A stretch of DNA of 64,000 nucleotides from Pseudomonas khorasanensis (GCF_014268505.2 NZ_JABWQP020000003.1:62001-126000); one strand, 5' to 3'; positions 35,720-43,897 are shown, numbered from the stretch's first letter. Translations and numbers: made by a program. The notes: a model not told the origin generated them from the letters alone.

Positions 35720-37114
35720 ATGGCATTCCGCGCTCCTGTTTTGCTTGCGCTCAGCGCCGTCACTCTGCTGTCAGGCTGTGCGGCGTTTCGCAATTACGAT
35801 TCCGAACTGGCCCAGACCAACCAGCAACTGGCCTCCGGCAATGTCGACGCTGCTCTGACTTTGCTTGAAAAGAACAACACCGGCACCGACAAAGACCTGC
35901 TTTATTACTTCGAGAAAGGTGAACTGCTGCGCGCCAAGGGCGACCTCTCGGGCAGCCAGAACGCCTGGGGCAGCGCCGATCAGGTGGTCGGTCGGTGGGA
36001 AGACGCGGTCAAGCTCGACTCGGCCAAATACCTTGCGCAATTCGGCAGCTTCATCGTCAATGACAAGGTTCGTCGTTATGAAGGCTATGACTATGAAAAA
36101 GTCATGCTGACCACGCAGATGGCGCTGAACCTGCTGGCGGTCAACGATTTCGATGGTGCTCGCACCGCAATCAAGAAAACTCACGAACGTGAAGCGGTGA
36201 TCGCCGACCTGCGCGACAAGGAATACCTCAAGAGCGAGCAAGAGGCCGAGAAAGAAGGCATCAAGACGCAGTACAAGGATTTGCAGGGTTATCCGGTCGC
36301 CAGCCTCGACGCGCCGGAAGTGGTCGGCCTGAAAAACAGCTACCAGAGTGCGTTCAGCCATTACCTGGCCGGTTTCGTCTACGAAGCCCTCGGCGAGAAA
36401 GATCTGGCGGCGCCGGGCTATCGCAAAGCCGCGGAACTGCGCCCGAATACGCCGCTGCTCGAACAGGCCCTGGTCAACCTCGACAAGCCTTCGAAGTCTG
36501 ACGACAGTGACATTCTGATCGTGGTGCAGAGCGGTCTGGCGCCGGCCCGCGACTCGATTCGCGTACCGCTGCCGCTGCCGATTTCCAATAACGTGGTGAT
36601 CACCCCGCTGTCGTTCCCGATCATCAAGCCGGACACCTCCACCGCGCCGTTTGCGCAGATCGGTGTCGATGGCAAACAAGTCGACCTGACCGCCCTCAAC
36701 AGCACCACTGCAATGTCCCGTCGCGCCCTGCGTGATGACATGCCGGGGATCATCGTACGAACCACCGTGCGCGCGATCACCAAAGGCGTGGCGCAAAAGC
36801 AGATCAACGAAACCAACCCGCTGGCCGGTCTTGCCGTGGGCATTTCTTCAGCGGTGCTCGAAGGTGCCGATACCCGTACATGGCGCACCCTGCCGGATAA
36901 CACCCAAGTGGTGCGTCTGCGCCTGAAAAAGGGTGAGCATCAGGTTACCCTGCCGAGCGCTGTCGGCGGCTCGGTGGTCAAGGTTACCGTCGATCAGCGT
37001 TATCAAGTGGTCAGCCTGCGCGCCGTGGGCAACCAGGTGTTTGCCGGCGGTATCGCCGCTCACGTAATGCCGAGCGCTGGCGCGACCAACGTCGCCAGCC
37101 TCAAACAACCTTAA
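35720..37114 (+). CDS. COG3014-type lipoprotein, second of a tandem pair
   Basis: A 464-residue lipoprotein with lipobox LLSGC (C20) and mature start AAFRNYDSELAQTNQQLASG. It shares the paralogue's blocks: DLLYYFEKGELLRAKGDLSG, YEKVMLTTQMALNLLAVNDF, IKKTHEREAVIADLR, YQSAFSHYLAGFVYEALGEK and DILIVVQSGLAPARDSIRVP. It differs in a glycine-rich hydrophobic segment NPLAGLAVGISSAVLEGADT (about 367-386) that may insert into or touch a membrane. AGGGAAG precedes the ATG. The gene is followed 15 bases later by the ycfL-type gene, forming a four-gene operon with lpoB. No biochemical function is known to me. Confidence 0.85.
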   Translation: MAFRAPVLLALSAVTLLSGCAAFRNYDSELAQTNQQLASGNVDAALTLLEKNNTGTDKDLLYYFEKGELLRAKGDLSGSQNAWGSADQVVGRWEDAVKLDSAKYLAQFGSFIVNDKVRRYEGYDYEKVMLTTQMALNLLAVNDFDGARTAIKKTHEREAVIADLRDKEYLKSEQEAEKEGIKTQYKDLQGYPVASLDAPEVVGLKNSYQSAFSHYLAGFVYEALGEKDLAAPGYRKAAELRPNTPLLEQALVNLDKPSKSDDSDILIVVQSGLAPARDSIRVPLPLPISNNVVITPLSFPIIKPDTSTAPFAQIGVDGKQVDLTALNSTTAMSRRALRDDMPGIIVRTTVRAITKGVAQKQINETNPLAGLAVGISSAVLEGADTRTWRTLPDNTQVVRLRLKKGEHQVTLPSAVGGSVVKVTVDQRYQVVSLRAVGNQVFAGGIAAHVMPSAGATNVASLKQP

Positions 37115-37129
37115 GAACGGAGTCTTTGC

Positions 37130-37501
37130 ATGCGCTTCAAGATCATCGCCGTCGCCGCCCTCGCCTTGCTGGCAGGCTGTGCCACCCCGCCACCACCTGA
37201 GCCGGGCAGCGCCGCGAGCAAAGTCGTGGCCATGGGCCCGCAGAAACACATCGTCGTCGGTGCCATGCGCGTAGCCCGTGAAAACGGCTTCATGACGGTC
37301 AACGTGCAGTTGAGCAACACCCTCAACAGCAACAAGATCTTCTACTACCGTTTCGCCTGGCTTGGTGCGGAAGGTTTTCCGGTTGCCGAAGAAGAAGTCT
37401 GGAAAAGCCAGATGATGTACGGCGCCCAGACCAGCTTCATTCAGGGCATCGCCCCAACGCCGAAAGCCGTGGACTTCCGTCTGGAAATCAAGACGCCTTA
37501 A
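37130..37501 (+). CDS. ycfL: YcfL family lipoprotein (DUF1425)
   Basis: A 123-residue lipoprotein with lipobox LLAGC (C17) followed by a proline-rich linker (ATPPPPEPGSAAS). The compact beta domain has NVQLSNTLNSNKIFYYRFAW and GFPVAEEEVWKSQMMYGAQT, then a C-terminal VDFRLEIKTP. This matches the DUF1425/YcfL family. In E. coli ycfL is immediately upstream of lpoB, and the same order holds here, 36 bases apart. A good GGAG-type site precedes the ATG. Its role is not established; a partner of LpoB is a reasonable inference from the conserved pairing. Confidence 0.85.
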   Translation: MRFKIIAVAALALLAGCATPPPPEPGSAASKVVAMGPQKHIVVGAMRVARENGFMTVNVQLSNTLNSNKIFYYRFAWLGAEGFPVAEEEVWKSQMMYGAQTSFIQGIAPTPKAVDFRLEIKTP

Positions 37502-37537
37502 TCCCGCCACCCTATTTCTGATTCAGAGAGACTTCTC

Positions 37538-38125
37538 ATGTTTGCACGCTTTTCCTGCATCGCCGTTATCGCCCTGCTCGCCACTGGTTGCGCCAACACT
37601 TCGCCGACTCTGGGCAGCAAGAACATCAGCTACGGTGACACCAAAGCGGTTGAAACCGTGACCAATGAATTCGGTTCGACCGACCTGCAAATGATCGCCG
37701 AGTCGATGACCCGCTCGCTGGCCCAGTCCGGCATTCTGCAGGGCCGTCCGGTGGTTCAGGTCTACGATGTGAAGAACAAGACCAGCGAGTACATCGACAC
37801 CCGCGAAATCACCACCAGCATCAAGACCCAACTGATGAAGACCGGCGTTGCGCGTTTCGCCAGCGACAACAATGCGATGCAGAGCCAGGTTGACCAGCTC
37901 AAGCTGCAAAACCAGAGCGGTCTCTACAAGAAAAGCACCGTGGCCAAGACCGGCAACATGGTTGCCGCCAAGTACCGCATCGAAGGCTCGATCAGCTCGA
38001 TCGTCAAGCGCAGCAGCGACTACAAGGACGTCTTCTACAAGTTCAGCCTGCAATTGATCGATGTCGAAAGCGGACTGGCCGAGTGGATGGATGAAAAAGA
38101 GATCCGCAAAACCACGGAGCGTTAA
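37538..38125 (+). CDS. lpoB: Penicillin-binding protein activator LpoB-like lipoprotein
   Basis: A 195-residue outer-membrane lipoprotein (lipobox LATGC, C18) of the LpoB family, which in E. coli reaches through the periplasm to activate the peptidoglycan synthase PBP1b. Family stretches are LGSKNISYGDTKAVETVTNE, LQMIAESMTRSLAQSGILQG, the central DTREITTSIKTQLMKTGVAR and YRIEGSISSIVKRSSDYKDV. The disordered proline-rich linker typical of E. coli LpoB is almost absent (only TSPT), so its reach would be shorter. It sits between the ycfL-type gene and an exported homologue that starts three bases after its stop. The PBP partner is not in this window. Confidence 0.87.
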   Translation: MFARFSCIAVIALLATGCANTSPTLGSKNISYGDTKAVETVTNEFGSTDLQMIAESMTRSLAQSGILQGRPVVQVYDVKNKTSEYIDTREITTSIKTQLMKTGVARFASDNNAMQSQVDQLKLQNQSGLYKKSTVAKTGNMVAAKYRIEGSISSIVKRSSDYKDVFYKFSLQLIDVESGLAEWMDEKEIRKTTER

Positions 38126-38128
38126 TCG

Positions 38129-38872
38129 ATGCGCACATGGATTGGCATGATGGCCCTGGCTTGCGCGCTCAGCGTGCAGGCGGCCCCTAAAGTTGCGGTG
38201 ACGGACCTTGCGTATCAGGAGCGCGTGGAGCAATACATCCACATCGTTTCGGCGCAGAGCAATCACCGCGAAAGTTATTACAGCGCCAGCGGTTCTTCGA
38301 GCTACAACGAAATCGAAGCAACCACTAGCTACATCGAACAGGGCGAGTTGCGCAAATTCACCGGCGACATCAAAGGTGAAATCCTCCGTACCGGGATGTT
38401 CCAGCTGGTGCAGGGCACGCCTTACACCGCCTCGTCCAAAGGCGATGTGTATGACGTGATCAAGCGCATCAAGGCCGGCAACTTCAAAGGGGCCGACTAC
38501 GTGCTGTTCGGCACTGTGTCCGACATCGACTTCACCCAGGACATCAACGAGCTGGCGCACACCGACAGCTATTCGGCAGTGCTGGGTCTGACGCTGGTGG
38601 CGGACTTCAGTCTGATTAACACCAAGACCTACGAGATTACTTCGGCCTTCACGGCGATGGGCGAAGCGCAGGACACCAAACTGGTGAACCATCGCGACAT
38701 CAAGATCTCGCTGAACCGTCCTCGGGTGGTGCGTGAAGTGTCGAAAGCGCTGGGTGAGGACGTGGCCGGGCAACTGAGCATGCAGCTTGGCGGCGGCGGT
38801 TACGAGCAGCCACGTGAAGCACCGCAGCGCAACAACCTGCCGCGTGATACCGCACCGGTGATTTTGCGCTGA
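38129..38872 (+). CDS. Exported LpoB/CsgG-like protein, soluble partner of the lpoB cluster
   Basis: A 247-residue exported protein starting three bases after the lpoB stop. The signal peptide (MRTWIGMMALACALSVQA) has a type I site before APKVAV. The cysteine at position 12 lies too early and without a good lipobox, so it should be soluble in the periplasm. The body resembles CsgG/LpoB folds: VAVTDLAYQERVEQYIHIVS, LRKFTGDIKGEILRTGMFQL, ADYVLFGTVSDIDFTQDINE and LTLVADFSLINTKTYEITSA. A serine-rich loop (ESYYSASGSSSYNEIEATTS) and a disordered C-terminal tail are seen. No function is assigned; it may form mixed complexes with the lipoproteins encoded upstream. Confidence 0.78.
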   Translation: MRTWIGMMALACALSVQAAPKVAVTDLAYQERVEQYIHIVSAQSNHRESYYSASGSSSYNEIEATTSYIEQGELRKFTGDIKGEILRTGMFQLVQGTPYTASSKGDVYDVIKRIKAGNFKGADYVLFGTVSDIDFTQDINELAHTDSYSAVLGLTLVADFSLINTKTYEITSAFTAMGEAQDTKLVNHRDIKISLNRPRVVREVSKALGEDVAGQLSMQLGGGGYEQPREAPQRNNLPRDTAPVILR

Positions 38873-38879
38873 GTCTTTC

Positions 38880-38976
38880 CTGTGGCGAGGGAGCTTGCTC
38901 CCGCTGGGCTGCGAAGCAGACCCAAGAGCTTGTGAGCGCTGCGCACTCAAGCGCGAGCTAAGCTCCCTCGCCACAG
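38880..38976. repeat. Palindromic repeat (CTGTGGCGAGGGAGCTTGCTCCC family)
   Basis: CTGTGGCGAGGGAGCTTGCT at 38880-38899 faces AAGCTCCCTCGCCACAG at 38960-38976, with a central arm between. This is a second Pseudomonas palindrome family, distinct from the CGCGAGCAGG REPs. It closes the lipoprotein operon. Confidence 0.82.
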
Positions 38977-38997
38977 TTGAGCGCCAGGCAGGGCAAT

Positions 38998-39029
38998 AAA
39001 AAAGGCGACCTCGCGAGGTCGCCTTTTTT
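38998..39029. terminator. Bidirectional terminator between the lipoprotein operon and lysE-type gene
   Basis: GGCGACCTCGCGAGGTCGCC (39004-39023) is a perfect palindrome with A residues before and six T residues after. It serves the convergent operons on both sides. Confidence 0.88.
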
Positions 39030-39042
39030 GTGCCTGAGCGGT

Positions 39043-39675
39043 TTACACAGCCGCTTTACGCAACGTCGCCATAAATGCCGCCGCGCCGATAAACAGCCCG
39101 GCAAATGTTCGATTCAGACGTTTCTGCTGCTTGGGCGTGCGCAGCAGACGCAGCACCTTCGACGCCAGCCCGGTGTAGCCGGCCATGACAATCAGATCGA
39201 CGAACACCATGGTCACGCCAATCACCACGTACTGAATCAGGAGCGGTGCGTGAGGATTGATGAACTGAGGCAACACCGCGAGCATGAACACCAGCGCCTT
39301 GGGGTTGCTGATGTTTACCAGAAACCCGCGAAACATCAGCGCCAGCGGCTTGCCAATCGGCCTTACCGCCGCGTCGTCGCTCATGTCCATCGGTAGCGCG
39401 CGCCATTGCTTGATCGCCAGATACACCAGATAAGCAACGCCGAACCATTTGATTGCATGGAACGCGGTGGCCGACGCCGTCAGCACGGCGCCAACGCCAG
39501 CACCGACAATCGCGATCTGCACCGCGAGGCCGATTTGCAGGCCGAGCGCATTCCAGTAGCCGCGCCAGAAACCATATTGCAGACCGCTGGACATCGACGC
39601 GATGGCGCCGGCGCCCGGGGACAGGCTGATCACCCAGCAGGCGGCAAAAAATGCCAGCCATGTTTGAAGCTCCAT
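39043..39675 (-). CDS. LysE/RhtB family amino acid exporter
   Basis: A 210-residue inner-membrane exporter of the LysE/RhtB family. The N-terminal signature WVISLSPGAGAIASMSSGLQ (about 13-32), WFGVAYLVYLAIKQWRA and FLVNISNPKALVFMLAVLPQF (about 119-139) are characteristic. About six hydrophobic segments are present. AGGTG precedes the ATG at 39675; the 12 codons upstream in frame are not supported. Substrate (lysine, threonine, homoserine lactone or other) cannot be told. It stands alone, minus strand, ending at the shared terminator. Confidence 0.9.
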   Translation of the reverse strand: MELQTWLAFFAACWVISLSPGAGAIASMSSGLQYGFWRGYWNALGLQIGLAVQIAIVGAGVGAVLTASATAFHAIKWFGVAYLVYLAIKQWRALPMDMSDDAAVRPIGKPLALMFRGFLVNISNPKALVFMLAVLPQFINPHAPLLIQYVVIGVTMVFVDLIVMAGYTGLASKVLRLLRTPKQQKRLNRTFAGLFIGAAAFMATLRKAAV

Positions 39676-39757
39676 CGCACACCTCGACTGATGCTTGTGA
39701 CAAGACGTCAAAGCTAATGTGCTTCAGGGCTAAAAGCAAAAGATCGTCCTTGAAAAT

Positions 39758-40339
39758 CTACTTCTCGAACCCGCTGGAAGGCAACACATCCGTCCCGCGC
39801 CAACGTCGCACCGAACGCTGGAAGAACAGGCTGTTCGGCACTTGCACCATGGCGCTGCCGGTGCCCAGTTCTTCAGCCTCGACCAGCGTTGTGTAGAGCA
39901 GATTGATCGCGATCACCCGGCCTTTGACGCCGGGCTTGTCGGTGGTGTCCACCAGTTCGACCACATCACCCAGACGGAACGGCCCGACGGTGAAGATCAG
40001 AATCGCGCAAAGCAGGTTCGACAGCACGCTCCACATGGCGAAGAACGCCACCGCCGCCACGGCGACAAACCCGGAGAGTGCCGTCCACAACACCGTGGCG
40101 GAAACACCCAGGCGCTCAAGTACAAAAAGCAGCGCACTGCCCATGATCAGCCAACGCAATACGCCGCGCAGCGGCATCAGCAACTGCGGCGGGAACGGAT
40201 AGCGCTCGCCCAAACGCGTGAGGCCTTTGGCGACGAAACGCTGCGTCAGGTAACCGGCCAGCAGAATCAGCAGAATCTGTGCGGTGAACCAGATCGGCTC
40301 GACCCACACAGCCGAGAAGGGCAGCTTGAAGGCTTCCAT
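39758..40339 (-). CDS. Small-conductance mechanosensitive channel (MscS-like), short form
   Basis: A 193-residue inner-membrane protein with about four hydrophobic segments, followed by the MscS beta domain (FTVGPFRLGDVVELVDTTDK and a VPNSLFFQRSVRRWRG end). The pore-lining helix region WTALSGFVAVAAVAFFAMWS is alanine/glycine-rich as in MscS TM3. It is shorter than E. coli MscS (286), because the C-terminal cytoplasmic cage is largely missing. Gating behaviour therefore cannot be assumed. Its ATG shares one base with the stop of the YheS-type gene (TGATG), so the two are translationally coupled. Confidence 0.85.
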   Translation of the reverse strand: MEAFKLPFSAVWVEPIWFTAQILLILLAGYLTQRFVAKGLTRLGERYPFPPQLLMPLRGVLRWLIMGSALLFVLERLGVSATVLWTALSGFVAVAAVAFFAMWSVLSNLLCAILIFTVGPFRLGDVVELVDTTDKPGVKGRVIAINLLYTTLVEAEELGTGSAMVQVPNSLFFQRSVRRWRGTDVLPSSGFEK

Positions 40340-42249
40340 CAGGACAATGCCTCCAGCTCCGCCTGCATGCTTTCCAGCGTTTCCAGAGCTTCCATCCACG
40401 CCTCTTCAAGCTCAGCTTCACGAACCTTCAATTTGGCCTGCTCGGCCAGCAGATCGCGCAATTCATTCTTGCGCGCCGGCTCGTAGATATCGCTGTCACC
40501 CAGACTGGCATCGACCTTGGCCAGCTTCTCGTGGAGCTTGCCCAACTCGGCTTCGAGCTTGTCGGCCTCGCGCTTGTGCGGCGCCAGTTGCTGACGCAAC
40601 GCTGCGGCCGCCTGGCGCTGAGCCTTCTTGTCGGTCTTGTCCGGGTTGACCGGCGTGTTGTTCACCGGCGCATTGCGTTGACGGTATTCCACCAGCCAGC
40701 GTGCGTAGTCTTCCAGATCGCCGTCGAACTCTTCGACCTTGCCATCGGCGACCAGATAGAAGTTATCGGTGGTGCTCTTGAGCAAATGCCGATCGTGAGA
40801 GACCACCAATACCGCGCCGCTGAACTCCTGCAACGCCATGGTCAGCGCCAGGCGCATTTCCAGGTCGAGGTGGTTGGTCGGTTCGTCGAGCAGCAACAGG
40901 TTCGGCCGTTCCCAGGCGATCAGCGCCAGGGCCAGACGGGCCTTTTCGCCACCAGAGAAATTGAGCACTGGCTCATCGATGCGCGCGCCGCGGAAGTCGA
41001 AGCCGCCGAGGAAGTCGCGCAAAGTCTGCTCGCGCTCGTTCGGCGCCAGCCGCTGCAAGTGCAGCAACGGGCTGGCCTTGGAGTCCAGCGAGTCGAGCTG
41101 ATGCTGAGCGAAGTAACCGACCACCGTGTTTTCGCCACGGGTCAGACGCCCGGCCAACGGTTCAAGCTCGCCGGCGAGGTTCTTGATCAGGGTCGATTTA
41201 CCCGCACCGTTTGGCCCGAGCAGACCGATACGTGCGCCCGGGGTCAGTTGCAGCTTGACCTTCTCCAGGATGGTTTTGTCGCCGTAGCCCAGCCGCGCAT
41301 CGGACAGGTCGATCAACGGGCTGGAGATTTTCGTCGACTCGCGAAAAACGAAATCGAATGGCGAATCGACGTGAGCGGCCGACAGCTCTTCCATGCGCTC
41401 CAGCGCCTTGATCCGGCTCTGCGCCTGGCGAGCCTTGGTGGCCTGCGCCTTGAAGCGGGCGATGTAGCTTTCCATGTGCGCACGTTGCGCCTGCTGCTTC
41501 TCGTAAGCCTGTTGCTGCTGAGCCAGACGCTCGGCACGGGCGCGTTCGAACGCCGTGTAGCCACCCCGGTAAAGGGTGATCTTGCGCTGATCGACATGCG
41601 CCACGTGGTCGACAACTTCGTCGAGGAAATCGCGGTCGTGGGAAATCAGCAGCAAGGTGCCCGGATAGTTCTTCAACCATTCCTCGAGCCAGATGATTGC
41701 ATCCAGGTCCAGGTGGTTGGTCGGTTCGTCGAGTAGCAGCAAGTCCGATGGGCACATCAAGGCCTGCGCCAGGTTCAGACGCATCCGCCAGCCGCCGGAG
41801 AAATCACCGACCTGACGGTCCATCTGCTCATTGGTGAACCCCAGACCGGCGAGCAATTTGCGCGCCCGCGCATCGGCGGTGTAGCCGTCGGCACTGTCGA
41901 GCTCGGCATGCAGACGGGCCAGAGCGGTGCCATCGTGAGCCTCCTCGGCAACAGCGAGGTCACGTTGCACCTCGCGCAGACGCAGGTCGCCATCGAGCAC
42001 ATAATCGACCGCCAGGCGTTCGAGCGTGTCGACCTCCTGGCGCATGTGCGCGATCCGCCAGTCAGCGGGCAACAGGCAATCGCCCGAATCCGGGTGCAAT
42101 TCGCCTCGCAGCAAGGCAAACAGGCTGGATTTGCCGGCGCCATTGGCGCCGATGAGGCCAGCTTTGTGGCCGGCGTGCAGGGTCAGCTCGGCGTCTTCTA
42201 GCAGACGTTGCGGGCCACGCTGTAAAGTCAGGTTCTGAAGTCGGATCAT
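40339..42249 (-). CDS. yheS: ABC-F ribosome-associated ATPase (YheS type)
   Basis: A 636-residue soluble tandem ABC ATPase of the ABC-F group, proteins that bind the ribosomal E-site and relieve stalled translation. Walker A motifs are GLIGANGAGKSSLFALL (about 32-48) and LLGPNGAGKSTLIKNL. Signatures are FSGGWRMRLNLAQALM and FSGGEKARLALALIAW. Each domain has LLLDEPTNHLDL. A charged interdomain linker (P-site tRNA interaction motif) and a C-terminal coiled coil (LEAELGKLHEKLAKVDASLG) are present. Length and architecture equal E. coli YheS (637). The gene overlaps the MscS-like gene by one base, an unexplained coupling. Confidence 0.93.
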   Translation of the reverse strand: MIRLQNLTLQRGPQRLLEDAELTLHAGHKAGLIGANGAGKSSLFALLRGELHPDSGDCLLPADWRIAHMRQEVDTLERLAVDYVLDGDLRLREVQRDLAVAEEAHDGTALARLHAELDSADGYTADARARKLLAGLGFTNEQMDRQVGDFSGGWRMRLNLAQALMCPSDLLLLDEPTNHLDLDAIIWLEEWLKNYPGTLLLISHDRDFLDEVVDHVAHVDQRKITLYRGGYTAFERARAERLAQQQQAYEKQQAQRAHMESYIARFKAQATKARQAQSRIKALERMEELSAAHVDSPFDFVFRESTKISSPLIDLSDARLGYGDKTILEKVKLQLTPGARIGLLGPNGAGKSTLIKNLAGELEPLAGRLTRGENTVVGYFAQHQLDSLDSKASPLLHLQRLAPNEREQTLRDFLGGFDFRGARIDEPVLNFSGGEKARLALALIAWERPNLLLLDEPTNHLDLEMRLALTMALQEFSGAVLVVSHDRHLLKSTTDNFYLVADGKVEEFDGDLEDYARWLVEYRQRNAPVNNTPVNPDKTDKKAQRQAAAALRQQLAPHKREADKLEAELGKLHEKLAKVDASLGDSDIYEPARKNELRDLLAEQAKLKVREAELEEAWMEALETLESMQAELEALS

Positions 42250-42299
42250 AATGGCGGCGGAGTCTACCAGCTTCGCTCACAACTGGCGCGAGTAGCACG

Positions 42300-42761
42300 A
42301 TGTCCTCTGACCTGTGGAGCTTTGCCCTTAACGTCTACGCCCGGCCGGGCGTGGAAGATGCCTGCCTGCAACTGCAAACGGCGGGCGCCAATGTCTGCCT
42401 GTTGCTGTGTGGTTTGTGGCTGGAGCAGCGCGCAGTGACCTGCGATGAACAGCGCGTGCGCCTGCTAAAGGCGTTGACCGATCCCTGGGATATCGAAGTG
42501 GTCCAGCCGCTGCGAACCTTGCGCATGCAATGGAAAGCGCGAGCCATGGATGATGCGGTTGTGAAAGGCATGCGCGAACAGATCAAATCACTCGAGCTTG
42601 AAGCTGAGCGAACATTGCTGTCACGGCTCGAAGGCGTTGCGCAGGAGTGGACGCGAAACGATGCAGGCTCGGCGACCTGGCTTGAGGGGTTGGCCGGCAG
42701 CGCGGCCAGCCTGAACCGCGACGCGCTGCAAGTGCTGCGCGTCGCGGCAACCAGCGTTTAG
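42300..42761 (+). CDS. TIGR02444/DUF2390 family protein
   Basis: A 153-residue cytosolic helical protein starting MSSDLWSFALNVYARPGVED, matching the TIGR02444 (DUF2390) family. Other features are CLQLQTAGANVCLLLCGLWL and a central WDIEVVQPLRTLRMQWKAR. It is found next to algP in Pseudomonas genomes. No function is known to me. It is divergent from yheS (50-base gap), and its last four bases overlap the end of algP on the other strand. Confidence 0.88.
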   Translation: MSSDLWSFALNVYARPGVEDACLQLQTAGANVCLLLCGLWLEQRAVTCDEQRVRLLKALTDPWDIEVVQPLRTLRMQWKARAMDDAVVKGMREQIKSLELEAERTLLSRLEGVAQEWTRNDAGSATWLEGLAGSAASLNRDALQVLRVAATSV

Positions 42762-43897
42762 GAAGCGCTGGTGGGCGAGCTGCTGATACTCGGCGTTGCA
42801 GCTGGCGTTGGCGCAGTCGAAGACGTCGAGGTAGTGGCAGCGACTGCGGGCGCAGCCGGTGTCGCCGGTGCGGCAGGCTTCGCCGCCGGGGCGGTAGCCG
42901 GTTTGGCGGCTGTGGTTTTTTTCACGGCTGGCTTTGCAGCTGGCTTGGGCGCTGGCTTGGCGGCGGCAGGCTTGGCGGCGGCCGTTGCGGGCTTGGCGGC
43001 AGCGGGTTTCGCAGCTGGCTTGGCTGCCGGTTTGGCGGCGACTTTTGCGGCTGGTTTTGAAGCGGTTTTTGCCACAGGTTTTGCGGCAGCTTTAGCAGCA
43101 GGTTTGGCAGCTACCGGTTTCGCGGCAGTCTTGGCAGCGGGTTTCGCAGCGGCGGTTTTGGCAGTTGGTTTGACTGCCGGTTTTGCCGCCGACTTGGCAG
43201 CGGGCTTGGAGGGTGCGGCCTTGGTTGCTTTTGCGGCAGGTTTGGCAGTGGCGGCTTTCGTCGCGGGCTTGGCTGCGGCAGGTTTCGCTGCCGTGGTCTT
43301 GGCCGCCGGTTTCGCAGCGCTGGCTGCAGCCGGTTTCTTCGCTGCTGGTTTGGCAGTCGCTTTCACAGCCGCCTTCGCTGCTGGCTTGGGCGCGGTTTTG
43401 GCTGTAGCGGGTTTGGCAGCGGCGATCTTCGCCGGCGCTTTGCCTGCGGCTGGTTTGGCGGCAATTTTCTTCGCCGGTGTCGCTGCAGGTTTGGCCGAGC
43501 GCGACGACAACGCTTTGCCCACGGCCTCTTGAACACGGCCAATACCCTGGGCCAGTTTCAGACTTTCCTGAGCATCGCGCTTGAGTTGCAGAATGTAGCC
43601 GCGCGTATCGGACTGACGATCTTTCAGCGCGTCGAGCAGGTCTTCAAGTTCTTTCACCGAAGCCTTGGCTTTGTTCTGCGCCTTGGCTTTACCGGCGGTG
43701 GCAGCGTCCTGCAGTTTGGTGCGGGATTTGTGCAGTTTTTCTTGCGCCTTGCCACGCTGCTTTTCCAGTTTGGCGAGCAGTTTTTCAGCATCAGCCAAGG
43801 CTTGCGAGCAAGCGTTTTCCAAATGCTCGAGCAGGCTGCCCGACAGTTGTTGGAGTAAGTGCAACGGAGTATTTACAGGCTTCTTGGTGGCCGACAT
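42758..43897 (-). CDS. algP: Histone H1-like alginate regulator AlgP (AlgR3)
   Basis: A 379-residue nucleoid-type protein. Residues 1-130 are a charged coiled coil (MSATKKPVNTPLHLLQQLSG, LAKLEKQRGKAQEKLHKSRT). Residues about 135-350 consist of Lys-Pro-Ala-Ala-type repeats (KPAAK, KPATA, KTAAKPA), resembling histone H1 tails. A non-basic tail rich in Ala, Thr, Ser and Pro ends it. AlgP modulates algD transcription in P. aeruginosa. The repeat DNA produces long opposite-strand open frames without meaning, and slippage there may vary the length between strains. AGGAGGT gives a strong start. It converges on the TIGR02444 gene with a four-base overlap. Confidence 0.94.
   Translation of the reverse strand: MSATKKPVNTPLHLLQQLSGSLLEHLENACSQALADAEKLLAKLEKQRGKAQEKLHKSRTKLQDAATAGKAKAQNKAKASVKELEDLLDALKDRQSDTRGYILQLKRDAQESLKLAQGIGRVQEAVGKALSSRSAKPAATPAKKIAAKPAAGKAPAKIAAAKPATAKTAPKPAAKAAVKATAKPAAKKPAAASAAKPAAKTTAAKPAAAKPATKAATAKPAAKATKAAPSKPAAKSAAKPAVKPTAKTAAAKPAAKTAAKPVAAKPAAKAAAKPVAKTASKPAAKVAAKPAAKPAAKPAAAKPATAAAKPAAAKPAPKPAAKPAVKKTTAAKPATAPAAKPAAPATPAAPAVAATTSTSSTAPTPAATPSISSSPTSAS

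Noticed and set aside
37523..38974. 483-residue open frame antisense to lpoB and the exported LpoB-like gene
   Set aside because: The plus-strand genes have ribosome sites, signal peptides and family motifs; the antisense frame has none.
42850..43490. Regular short repeats considered as a CRISPR array
   Set aside because: The repeats are in-frame codons of AlgP with no unique spacers and no cas genes nearby.
42771..43532. Ala/Gly/Val-rich plus-strand frame resembling a membrane protein
   Set aside because: It is the complement of the AlgP Lys-Pro-Ala-Ala repeats; the apparent hydrophobic repeats are an artefact of that tract.
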